Shown here piece by piece: positions 8,222 to 15,445 of a DNA stretch of 64,000 nucleotides. Location of the stretch: contig NZ_JAKQYJ010000001.1 in NCBI RefSeq assembly GCF_022605525.1, positions 682,001 to 746,000 on the forward strand, in the 5' to 3' direction. The notes under the pieces were generated by a model. The model did no database searches. It was not told where the DNA came from and saw only the letters and a list, made by a program, of their open reading frames with translations. The stretch comes from Porphyrobacter sp. GA68 (GTDB taxonomy: Bacteria > Pseudomonadota > Alphaproteobacteria > Sphingomonadales > Sphingomonadaceae). The translations under genes were made by a program, and so were the position numbers. Numbering within the stretch: the stretch's first letter is position 1; every line of letters starts with the position of its first letter.

Positions 8222-9385
8222 TTACTGAGGCAAGCTGAGGCTTCCAGATTTCGCCTTCAGAACCTCGTCTGCCAGGAGGTTAGCGATGCGCTCGCTTGCA
8301 CACCCGTCGCCATAAGGGTTGCCCGCCCGCGCCATCGCGGCATGCGCATCCTGATCTGCGAGGAGCAGGGAAACTTCGTGCACAATGCGTTGCGGATCAG
8401 TGCCGATCAGCCGGGCCGTGCCCGCCGCCACACCCTCTGCTCGCTCCGTCGTGTTGCGCAGGACCAGAACGGGCGTTCCGAAAGTCGGGGCTTCCTCCTG
8501 CACGCCGCCGCTGTCGGTCAGGACAATGTGCGCCGCCGCCAGCAGCCGGATGAAGTCGGGATAACCCAACGGTTCGACCAGCGCGACATTGGGCAAGCCT
8601 TCCAGGTGCTCGCGTAGAACATCTTGGACGAGCGGGTTGGGGTGGCAGGGGCAGATGAAGGCCACGCCCTCCCTCCGCGCCAACTGCTTCACGGCGGCCG
8701 CGACGCTGGCGATGCCGGAACCGATGTTTTCACGTCGGTGCAGGGTCAGCGCGATGACCCGTTTGCCTGCAAAGCGCTGCTCCAGCGCCGCCATGCGCTG
8801 CGCCAGGTGGGGCTGACGCTCGAGTTCGGCGGCCATCCAGCGCAATGCGTCGATGCCAGTATTACCGGTCACGGACACCGCGGCGGGTGCAACACCTTCC
8901 CGCGTCAGCGCTTCGGCCGCCGACGGGGTCGGGGCGCAGTGCCGTGCAGCAATCACGCTGATCATGCGCCGGTTGGCTTCCTCCGGCCACGGGTGATGAC
9001 TGTCGCCGCTCCGCAACCCTGCCTCAACATGCAGCACCGGTATCTTGCGGTAGTGTGCCGCCAGCGCACCGACCAAGGCGGTGGTGGTGTCGCCTTGGAC
9101 GATCACCCAGTCAGGCCGCTCCCGGTCGCAGACCGCGCCTATTGCCATCATCGCCGCCACGGTCAGCTGGTCAAGCGATTGTCCCGGCGCCATCGCCGCG
9201 CAAGCGTGGTCGACCGTCACGCCGGTGAGCTGCAGGATGGGATCGGCCAGGGTCGAATGCTGGCCAGAGTGGCAAACCCTGACCTCAAAGCGCCCGTCGC
9301 CATTCAACCGTCTTATCAGGGGGAACAGCTTGATCGCCTCGGGCCGGGTACCCAGCACGATCAGTACGACAGGACGGTTGTGCAT
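8222..9385 (-). CDS. wecB: UDP-N-acetylglucosamine 2-epimerase, second copy
   Basis: A 387-residue non-hydrolysing UDP-GlcNAc 2-epimerase family protein. GTRPEAIKL (12-20), VQGDTTT with Asp99, HVEAGLRSG with Glu121, PWPEEANRR with Glu135, LHRRENIG and TDSGGVQEEAP are all present, so it looks catalytically competent. It differs clearly from the copy at 5-1120 over most of its length, so this is a diverged paralogue and not a recent duplication. Members of this family can act on related UDP-HexNAc substrates, which would explain two copies in one locus. It ends 33 bp from the convergent decarboxylase gene. Confidence 0.93.
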   Translation of the reverse strand: MHNRPVVLIVLGTRPEAIKLFPLIRRLNGDGRFEVRVCHSGQHSTLADPILQLTGVTVDHACAAMAPGQSLDQLTVAAMMAIGAVCDRERPDWVIVQGDTTTALVGALAAHYRKIPVLHVEAGLRSGDSHHPWPEEANRRMISVIAARHCAPTPSAAEALTREGVAPAAVSVTGNTGIDALRWMAAELERQPHLAQRMAALEQRFAGKRVIALTLHRRENIGSGIASVAAAVKQLARREGVAFICPCHPNPLVQDVLREHLEGLPNVALVEPLGYPDFIRLLAAAHIVLTDSGGVQEEAPTFGTPVLVLRNTTERAEGVAAGTARLIGTDPQRIVHEVSLLLADQDAHAAMARAGNPYGDGCASERIANLLADEVLKAKSGSLSLPQ

Positions 9386-9454
9386 CGCGGCCCGCTAAAG
9401 CCGGCACCGCTTGACTGCAACCCAAATAGCGCGCGCAATCAGCGCCTTGGCTGA

Positions 9455-10021
9455 TCACTCTTCAGGAAGGATAATCCGCGGCGGTGGGTAGGCGGTGCTG
9501 TTCGAGGGCGCTGCGGTATCGCCGCCCAGCCGCTCCCGCTCGAGCCGCGCTGCATATTCGCGCTCGATCTGCTCGACCCGCTCCTGCTCTGCAGCCGCCG
9601 CAGCATCGATCGTCCCGAGCCGTTCCGCTCTGGCCGCCTCAATGATCTGGCCAAACCGCTGGCTGGGGGCATTGGCGCGGTCCGCATAGGCTCTGGCAAT
9701 CAGATCCTGCGTGCAACCGGTGAACCCGCCAGCGCCGGCTGGAGAGCACGACATGATACCGGATTCTCCCACCGTCTGGAACTCGCGCACGCGGCCGGCC
9801 CAGGACGCTGTGCCGGGCCCGGTGGTTTGCCGCAGGCTGCGGGGAATGCGGTACTGCTCCTCCAGGATGCCGCACACGGTTATCACGTCTTCGGTCGATG
9901 CCGGACATTGCTCGTCTTCGGTGATATAGACGATGTTCACCGCAGTATCGGCGTCCTGGGCCAGCGCCGGTGAAGCGACGGCGGCGATTACCAGAGCCAG
10001 AGGTGTGAGTCGGGGTATCAT
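9455..10021 (-). CDS. Conserved hypothetical secreted protein
   Basis: A 188-residue protein of unrecognised function. Residues 1-21 form a clear Sec signal peptide (hydrophobic core LTPLALVIAAVASPALA, cleavage after ALA). The mature part has four cysteines (around 39, 50, 92 and 104) that could form two periplasmic disulfides, an alanine/glutamate-rich helical stretch around 130-165 and a proline-rich tail. A GAGG ribosome site precedes the ATG. It follows the dsbB-coq7 pair on the same strand after about 70 bp. Its four cysteines make it a conceivable DsbA/DsbB substrate, but that is speculation. Confidence 0.6.
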   Translation of the reverse strand: MIPRLTPLALVIAAVASPALAQDADTAVNIVYITEDEQCPASTEDVITVCGILEEQYRIPRSLRQTTGPGTASWAGRVREFQTVGESGIMSCSPAGAGGFTGCTQDLIARAYADRANAPSQRFGQIIEAARAERLGTIDAAAAAEQERVEQIEREYAARLERERLGGDTAAPSNSTAYPPPRIILPEE

Positions 10022-10088
10022 GATGACCTCGTTGCTATGGCGCCCATTGTCGCCCCAATGCTGGTGAATGCCGTGTGAAGCAGTTGCA

Positions 10089-10610
10089 TCAGATCCTCTC
10101 CGACAGTTTTATGGCGGCGCGGCAGCCAAGCCGGATTGCGCCAGACAGGAGCTGGTAAGCGGGAGCACGTTCAGCGCCCGACGCCAACGCCGTGTCGCGG
10201 TGTTCCCGCTCTTCCTCGCGAAACTTTTCGATCAGTTCCGCGAGTTCAGGATCCGCGCCGCTATCCTGCAACCGGTCCAGCTGCTCGGAATAATGGCGGT
10301 CGATCTCCTCTTCGACAGCTGCGGTGCACGCCATCGCCGCTTCCGGTCCGATCAGCGCAGTTGCGGCGCCAAGCGCGTAGCCGGCGACAGACCAGAGCGG
10401 CTGCAACGCTGTCGGTCGAACCCCGCGCCGCGTCATCAACGCGTCAAACTGCGCCCGGTGCTCCGCTTCCTGCGCCGCCATATGCCTGATTTCAGCAGAA
10501 TCGGGGGCGCGGTCACCCATCACCGCCAACTGACCAGCATAGATCCGGGTCGCTCCGAACTCCCCCGCCTGATCGACCCGGATCATGCGTTCGATCTCCG
10601 CTTGCCTCAC
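10089..10610 (-). CDS. coq7: Demethoxyubiquinone hydroxylase (Coq7/CAT5 family)
   Basis: Membrane-associated di-iron monooxygenase performing the penultimate hydroxylation in ubiquinone synthesis. The 173-residue protein carries the six expected iron ligands: Glu17 (VDQAGEFGA), Glu48 with His51 (EAEH), Glu100 (AAVEEEI) and Glu134 with His137 (EREH). The start is a GTG one base after the dsbB stop. An internal ATG (residue 9) gives the more classical MIRVDQAGEFG N-terminus and cannot be excluded. It is the last gene of the ctpA-dsbB-coq7 run. Placing it after dsbB makes sense because DsbB passes electrons to ubiquinone. Confidence 0.93.
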   Translation of the reverse strand: MRQAEIERMIRVDQAGEFGATRIYAGQLAVMGDRAPDSAEIRHMAAQEAEHRAQFDALMTRRGVRPTALQPLWSVAGYALGAATALIGPEAAMACTAAVEEEIDRHYSEQLDRLQDSGADPELAELIEKFREEEREHRDTALASGAERAPAYQLLSGAIRLGCRAAIKLSERI

Positions 10611-10611
10611 G

Positions 10612-11169
10612 TCATCTGCCCTTCCGCGTCAGCAGCCACACAATTGTCGCCGCGGCCCCCGTCGAGATCAAGAAGTTCCATCCTGCCAATGATACGCCCA
10701 AAAATGCCCAAGGTGCCCGGTCGCAGCGTATCAGAGGCGTGTTGATAACAGCTTCAAGCGGGTCAGCTCCGCCCGTCGCTACACCTGCGCAGCCGGTGAT
10801 GCCCTGCCACCATCCATACTCGACACCGGCGTGGAAGCCGCCGATCACCCCTGATACCAAAATGCTCAGCGCTGCCAGCAGGGTCCAGAGGCGCGCAGCC
10901 GGCAACACAAAGGCCAGGGCAGCCAGCCCAACCGCGGCGAAGTGGGGCCAGCGCTGCCACCAGCACATCTGGCACGGATAGAGGCCAAAGCCCAACTCGC
11001 TGATGTATGCCCCGGCGAGCAGTCCGGCTGGCACGCACAGGGCAATCACCTGCGCCCAGCGCCCGCGCGCCACCCCGGTGCTAACCGGCGCGTGGCCGGC
11101 AGGCAACGCCGGGTCAGTTGCGCTGCGCAACTTTGGCTGTCGCTGTCCGGCGCAAGGTGTCCAGCGCAT
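10612..11169 (-). CDS. dsbB: Disulfide bond formation protein B
   Basis: Inner-membrane quinone reductase that reoxidises DsbA. Four hydrophobic helices surround the first periplasmic CxxC (YPCQMCWWQRW, Cys66 and Cys69) and a second cysteine pair in the loop GITGCAGVATGG...LIRCDRAPW, which is the DsbB layout. The full open frame (185 residues) overlaps the ctpA 3' end by 56 bp. A GTG at 11073 (residue 33) lies just after the ctpA stop and would give a 153-residue protein of more typical length, so the true start is uncertain. Part of a ctpA-dsbB-coq7 transcription unit. Confidence 0.9.
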   Translation of the reverse strand: MRWTPCAGQRQPKLRSATDPALPAGHAPVSTGVARGRWAQVIALCVPAGLLAGAYISELGFGLYPCQMCWWQRWPHFAAVGLAALAFVLPAARLWTLLAALSILVSGVIGGFHAGVEYGWWQGITGCAGVATGGADPLEAVINTPLIRCDRAPWAFLGVSLAGWNFLISTGAAATIVWLLTRKGR

Positions 11170-12451
11170 AGCTTAGCTGGAAATCCTCGATGCCCTTCGC
11201 TTTCAGTTCTTCGGCGGTCTGCTGAAAACGCGGATCGGCGGTGCCGTCCTCTTCGAGCAGGTCATCCTTGATGCCGAGTTCGTTGATGAGATGTCCGCGC
11301 AGGTCGGCCTCGCGCACGGCGTATTTCGTTCGTGCAGCAAGGTCTGGGTCGCTGAGCTGGGGAACGGCAATGTCGGGCTTGATCCCGCCCTCCTGAACCG
11401 ACTTCCCCGCGGGCGTGTAATAGCGGGCCGTTGTCAGCTTAAGCGCCGCGTCGCGGCCCAGGGGCAGGAGCGTCTGCACACTGCCCTTCCCGAAGCTGCG
11501 TTGCCCCATGACGATTGCCCGCCGGTGGTCCTGCAACGCGCCCGCGACGATTTCGGAGGCGGAGGCCGAGCCCGCGTCAATCAACACGATCATCGGCACC
11601 CCGGCGGCGATCTGACCGCGGAAGACGGTTTCCGCGTTGTACGAGATGCTCTCTCCTCTGGCACGCCCGCGCTGGGAGACAATCTGACCCTTGTCGAGGA
11701 ACAGGTCGCTCAACGCGACCGCCTCGTCAAGCGAGCCGCCGGGGTTGGAACGCAGATCAAGCACGATGCCCCGTACGCGCCCCGCCGCTTCGGTCTGCAG
11801 AGTGCGCCACGTCTGCAGCACATCGGCACCCACGTCGCGCGAAAACTCGTTCACGGTAATCACCGCGATGTTACCGTCCATCAGTTCGCCGGTCACGGGC
11901 TCAAGATCGATTACGCCGCGAGTCACCGTTACGTCGAACGGCTCCGACCGCCCGGGTCGAAAAATCGTCAGCCTGATCGACGTGCCGGCCGGTCCCCTCA
12001 TCTGACCGACCGCATCGTCCAGTTCGCCGCCATAGATCAGCCTGCCATCAAGATGCGTGATGAAATCGCCTGCCTTGATCCCGGCGGTTTCCGCCGGGCT
12101 GCCGCGGAAGGGTGAGATGACTTTGACGGCGCCGTCTTCCTGCACGACCGATAAGCCAAGCCCTGAGTAATTGCCGTCGATCATCGTCTCCAACCGCTGC
12201 AGGTCGGAGCCGTCCAGATAGGCGGAATGGGGGTCCAGGCTGGCGAGCATCCCGTCGATCGCACCGCGGATCAGCTTCTCGTCATCGACCTGTTCGACAT
12301 AGCTTGCCTTGATCCGTTCATAGGCGGCGAACAGCTTAGCGAATTCCGGCCCGGCCCTGCCGTCCACCGTGGCAAGGCCCGCAGTGGTTGCAGGGATCAT
12401 GGCCATCGCCGTCACAAGGGCAGCTGAGCGGACGAGGGCGAAAAACTGCAT
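11114..12451 (-). CDS. ctpA: S41 family C-terminal processing peptidase
   Basis: Exported serine protease with a Ser-Lys dyad that trims or degrades periplasmic proteins, often peptidoglycan hydrolases. The 445 residues comprise a signal peptide (1-25), an N-terminal helical region with ASLDPHSAYLD (70-80), a PDZ domain (about 95-175) with YSGLGLSV and GIKAGD, and the S41 core with LDLRSNPGGSLDEAV (231-245), GSASASE nucleophile element (294-300) and FGKG with Lys322. It lies directly downstream of the EnvC-like gene, the conserved pairing of a murein hydrolase activator with a Ctp protease. The last codons contain one copy of the dispersed AGTTGCGC-type palindrome. Confidence 0.93.
   Translation of the reverse strand: MQFFALVRSAALVTAMAMIPATTAGLATVDGRAGPEFAKLFAAYERIKASYVEQVDDEKLIRGAIDGMLASLDPHSAYLDGSDLQRLETMIDGNYSGLGLSVVQEDGAVKVISPFRGSPAETAGIKAGDFITHLDGRLIYGGELDDAVGQMRGPAGTSIRLTIFRPGRSEPFDVTVTRGVIDLEPVTGELMDGNIAVITVNEFSRDVGADVLQTWRTLQTEAAGRVRGIVLDLRSNPGGSLDEAVALSDLFLDKGQIVSQRGRARGESISYNAETVFRGQIAAGVPMIVLIDAGSASASEIVAGALQDHRRAIVMGQRSFGKGSVQTLLPLGRDAALKLTTARYYTPAGKSVQEGGIKPDIAVPQLSDPDLAARTKYAVREADLRGHLINELGIKDDLLEEDGTADPRFQQTAEELKAKGIEDFQLSYALDTLRRTATAKVAQRN
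11116..11132. repeat. Dispersed palindrome, copy 1 (end of ctpA)
   Basis: AGTTGCGC-T-GCGCAACT is a perfect 17-bp palindrome overlapping the last codons and stop of ctpA and the start region of the dsbB open frame. It is the same core as at 24598-24618, and matches 33810-33826 except at the central base. Confidence 0.6.
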
Positions 12452-12525
12452 GTTCAGAGAAAGTCCCGTAGCTTGACGCCGAATATAAAGCCGGACCGCC
12501 CTTAATGCCAGCTTAGCCGCGGCAA

Positions 12526-13806
12526 TTAATCGCGCGCATTCAGAATCAGGGGCAGGGGATTGGTGGGCCGCCCCTGCCGGCGCAGTTCCATGGCGATCTC
12601 CGGCCTCTGCTGCCCTGCTGTTCCGACGGGGGTTCCGACTACCACGGACTGCCCCGCCGCGACATCGAGTGCTGCGAGACCTGTGAGAAGAACTGTGGAG
12701 CCGTCGGCATGCTCGAAGATCACCACCCGCCCATAGCCGTCGAAGGGTCCGGCAAAAACGACTCGTCCGGTGAGCGGCGCAATCACCAGCGCGCCGGGAC
12801 GAACTCTCATGGTCAGTCCCGTGCGCGGCAGACCGCTTGCATCCTGTTCGCCAAAGCCGCCGGTGACTTGTCCAACGACCGGCAGGCGCAGGTTGAAAGG
12901 CTGCGACGCTGGCTGGCGGCTGGCGGCCGAGGCGGATTCCCGCTGAGCCGCTGAAGGCGTTCCTGCGGCTGAAGCAGGCCGCATCACCGGACCCGGCAGC
13001 GCGGCGAGCTGCGCCCGCAGGGTTGCCTCTCGATCCAGTTCGCGGGCCACCTCTCCCAGGTCGCGGGTGCGCAGCATCAGATCGGCCGCCCGCTGCGCCT
13101 GCTGCTTGGCAAGAACAGAAACGCGCGAATGCTGGGCGGTGTACCGGGCTACCGCGACCCGCACCTCCTCACGCTTGGCGGCAATCTCTGCCAAGTCCCG
13201 CTTAAGGATCGCCATTTGCTGCCGTTGCCGCGTGGCGAGTTCATCATTGCGCCGCAATGCCTGCTGCACTCCGTCGGTCCGCCTGGCGATGGCTGGCGCG
13301 GCCTGCGTCAGGACAGCCCGCAGATACACGGTTTGCCGGACGGACCCCGGCTGCAGGGCCGCCAGCACTGGTGGGCGGAGCGCCATGTGTTGAAGGCCAG
13401 CGCTCAGGCGCGCCAACGGCTCACGTTCTGCCGCGAGCCGGCGGAGGGTACGCTCGCGCTGCCGCTCCAGCGCGGCGACGCGCGCTTCGCCAAGGCTTGC
13501 TTGCGCCTCCGCCTCCTGCAACTGGGCGGCCAGAACGGCCAGGCGCAGTTCGGCCCGCTCCTGCGCTGCTCCGGCGCTTGCCGCCTGGGCTTCCAGCTGC
13601 TCGCTCTGCGCCGCGGCCGCGCGTGCCGCCTGCTGCGCGGCAGCAAGCGCGGACTGAACCTCGGCAGGCGCCAGTTCGTCATCGCCAGGAAATTCGGGAG
13701 AGGGCCGGAGGAGGAGCAGACTGCCCACTGCCAGAACCAGGAGCGTGATCACCGCCATGACGGGTGCAACTCCACGCCAGCGTCTGAGAATGGGCGGCGC
13801 AGCCAC
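12526..13806 (-). CDS. EnvC-like murein hydrolase activator (coiled coil plus degenerate LytM domain)
   Basis: A 426-residue inner-membrane-anchored periplasmic protein. It has an N-terminal transmembrane segment (about 13-33), a long alanine/glutamine/arginine-rich coiled coil (about 45-260) and a C-terminal M23/LytM fold (about 305-420). The LytM active-site residues are replaced: where peptidases have His-x-x-x-Asp it reads RTGLTMRV, and where they have HLHFE it reads EIAMELRRQGRPTNP. This is the EnvC pattern, a non-catalytic activator of septal amidases. It starts with GTG immediately after the rlmH stop and precedes ctpA, so rlmH-envC-ctpA are probably co-transcribed. Confidence 0.85.
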   Translation of the reverse strand: MAAPPILRRWRGVAPVMAVITLLVLAVGSLLLLRPSPEFPGDDELAPAEVQSALAAAQQAARAAAAQSEQLEAQAASAGAAQERAELRLAVLAAQLQEAEAQASLGEARVAALERQRERTLRRLAAEREPLARLSAGLQHMALRPPVLAALQPGSVRQTVYLRAVLTQAAPAIARRTDGVQQALRRNDELATRQRQQMAILKRDLAEIAAKREEVRVAVARYTAQHSRVSVLAKQQAQRAADLMLRTRDLGEVARELDREATLRAQLAALPGPVMRPASAAGTPSAAQRESASAASRQPASQPFNLRLPVVGQVTGGFGEQDASGLPRTGLTMRVRPGALVIAPLTGRVVFAGPFDGYGRVVIFEHADGSTVLLTGLAALDVAAGQSVVVGTPVGTAGQQRPEIAMELRRQGRPTNPLPLILNARD

Positions 13807-14232
13807 TCAGCCCGCCCGGTGATAAGGGTGGCCGGCCAGGATGCTCACGGCCCGGTATAGCTGTTCCGTCAACATGGCGCGAACCATCAGGTGCGGCCAG
13901 GTTGCGGGGCCGAACGACAGGAGCAGATCGGCCTGGTCGCGCTGTTCCGTCGGGTGTCCGTCTGCCGCACCGATATGAAATTGCGCCTCGCGCACGCCGA
14001 CATCGCGCCACTGCCCCAGCAACTGCGCAAACTCATCCGAGGACAACGACCGGCCGCGCTCGTCCAGCAGCACCTGGCGCGCGGGACTCTGCCGCGGGGG
14101 CGGCATCTTGCCGCCCTCGTCTGGCAGTTCCGTTATCAGGGTTGGCCAGACAATTCGCTTGGCATAGCGCTGGACCAGCTCACCTTCCGGCGAGCGGCCT
14201 ATTTTCCCACGCGCAACGATGTGGAGCAGCAT
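13807..14232 (-). CDS. rlmH: 23S rRNA (pseudouridine1915-N3)-methyltransferase RlmH
   Basis: SPOUT-class methyltransferase that modifies pseudouridine 1915 in helix 69 of 23S rRNA in assembled ribosomes. Starting at ATG 14232 gives 141 residues beginning MLLHIVARGKIGRSPE, the usual N-terminus. The open frame extends 12 codons upstream without family similarity. The SAM-binding knot region reads LLLSFGPATWPHLMVRAMLTEQ and the C-terminus ends YHRAG, close to the normal YHK/YHR end. The rsfS-rlmH order is widely conserved. The stop abuts the GTG start of the EnvC-like gene. Confidence 0.93.
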   Translation of the reverse strand: MLLHIVARGKIGRSPEGELVQRYAKRIVWPTLITELPDEGGKMPPPRQSPARQVLLDERGRSLSSDEFAQLLGQWRDVGVREAQFHIGAADGHPTEQRDQADLLLSFGPATWPHLMVRAMLTEQLYRAVSILAGHPYHRAG

Positions 14233-14297
14233 GGCGTCTTCCCTGCCCCAGGGATGCGGGTTGCGCAACGCCGGTCATGGCAGGGCAGGTCTTTGCG

Positions 14298-14717
14298 TCA
14301 GGCAGTGCCGGCCGCCAGCGGAGGAGCGTCGCCGATCGCCCACATTCGCTCCAGATTGTAGAACGAGCGGACCTCAGGCCGGAACAGGTGCACGATGACG
14401 TCGCCCGCATCGAGCAGCACCCAGTCGGCCGCAGGCAATCCTTCCAGCCGAACGGGGCCATGGCCGGAACCCTTGATCTTCTCTGCCAGCTTCTGCGCCA
14501 TCGCGGCCACCTGCCGGGTCGAACGGCCGGACGCGATGACCATGTGGTCGGCGATCGAGCTCTTGCCCGCAAGCGGTATGGTGATGACTTCCTGCGCCTG
14601 GTCGTCATCCAGCTGGCCGAGTACCAGCCGCAGCAGTGGGTGCTCCCCGTCAGTCGGCATCGTAAGGCCGGAGGGAAGTGCGGCCGCGTCGGCCGCGTTG
14701 GTGGACGCCTGGGTCAT
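14298..14717 (-). CDS. rsfS: Ribosomal silencing factor RsfS
   Basis: A 139-residue DUF143/Iojap protein that binds uL14 and blocks subunit joining under nutrient limitation. Recognised from LDDDQAQEVITIPLAGKSS (51-69), MVIASGRSTRQVAAMAQKL and the W-V-L-L-D-A-G-D-V-I-V-H-L-F segment ending with FYNLERMW. The N-terminal 35 residues are a low-complexity extension. It sits between nadD and rlmH, the conserved nadD-rsfS-rlmH arrangement, all on the minus strand. Confidence 0.94.
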   Translation of the reverse strand: MTQASTNAADAAALPSGLTMPTDGEHPLLRLVLGQLDDDQAQEVITIPLAGKSSIADHMVIASGRSTRQVAAMAQKLAEKIKGSGHGPVRLEGLPAADWVLLDAGDVIVHLFRPEVRSFYNLERMWAIGDAPPLAAGTA

Positions 14718-14786
14718 TGGCGGAAGATGCGCTCCTTTCTGATTTTTTCAAGCGTGGCAGCAGGATAGACGACAGCGGCATCAGCA

Positions 14787-15434
14787 TCAAAGCGTCCGGC
14801 CCTCGGCGGGGGCTACAAGTCTGCGTGTCACCTGATCGCGCACTGCGCCGCGCCCGAGCGCATTTGCCCAATCAGGATTGGTCAGCCGGACGGCAGTGGC
14901 CGAACGCGGGTCGGGATCGAAGCGCAGCATCACCAGTGCCGGGGCACTCCATCGCCCCTGCGTGCGAAATTGGCCGGGCAGGACACGATACCGCCGCAGC
15001 CAAGCCATCGCGGGGCTCACGAAGGCTGCAGTATCGTAGCCCGGTCGCGCCACCACTGCAATCGGCATCGTGCGGGCAATTCCCCGCCAGTCCCGCCAGC
15101 GGTGCAACTGGGCGAGATTGTCGGCACCCATGATCCACAGGAACCGATGTTTGGGGAACATGCGGACAAGGGCATGGAGCGTATCCGCCGTGTAGCGGGT
15201 GCCAAGTTCGCGCTCGATCCCGGTCACGCGAATGGACGCCCGCCGCGCTTGCGCCATCGCGCTCGCCATTCGCGCCGCCTGCGGAGCCATGCCAGCTTGC
15301 GGCTTCAGCGGATTGCCCGGCGACACCAGCCACCAGACCTCGTCCAATCCCAGTGCCGCTGCGGCGAACCGGCTGATGCGTCGATGACCGCCATGGGCGG
15401 GATTGAAGCTGCCGCCGAGCAGGCCGACCTTCAT
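14787..15434 (-). CDS. nadD: Nicotinate-nucleotide adenylyltransferase
   Basis: Converts nicotinate mononucleotide and ATP to deamido-NAD in NAD synthesis. The 215-residue protein begins with the nucleotidyltransferase signature LGGSFNPAHGGHRRIS (5-20). It continues with DEVWWLVSPGNPLKP and FLWIMGADNLAQLHRW, and has an SATAVR element near the C-terminus in the position of the usual ISST-x-IR motif. First gene of the nadD-rsfS-rlmH set, starting 11 bp after the stop of the acyl-CoA ligase gene, so it may be read through from that promoter. Confidence 0.94.
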   Translation of the reverse strand: MKVGLLGGSFNPAHGGHRRISRFAAAALGLDEVWWLVSPGNPLKPQAGMAPQAARMASAMAQARRASIRVTGIERELGTRYTADTLHALVRMFPKHRFLWIMGADNLAQLHRWRDWRGIARTMPIAVVARPGYDTAAFVSPAMAWLRRYRVLPGQFRTQGRWSAPALVMLRFDPDPRSATAVRLTNPDWANALGRGAVRDQVTRRLVAPAEGRTL

Positions 15435-15445
15435 GCCCGGCGCGG

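Noticed and set aside
8624-9454. Plus-strand 276-codon frame over the second wecB
   Set aside because: Antisense shadow; no family motif and no ribosome site, while the minus-strand frame has all epimerase motifs.
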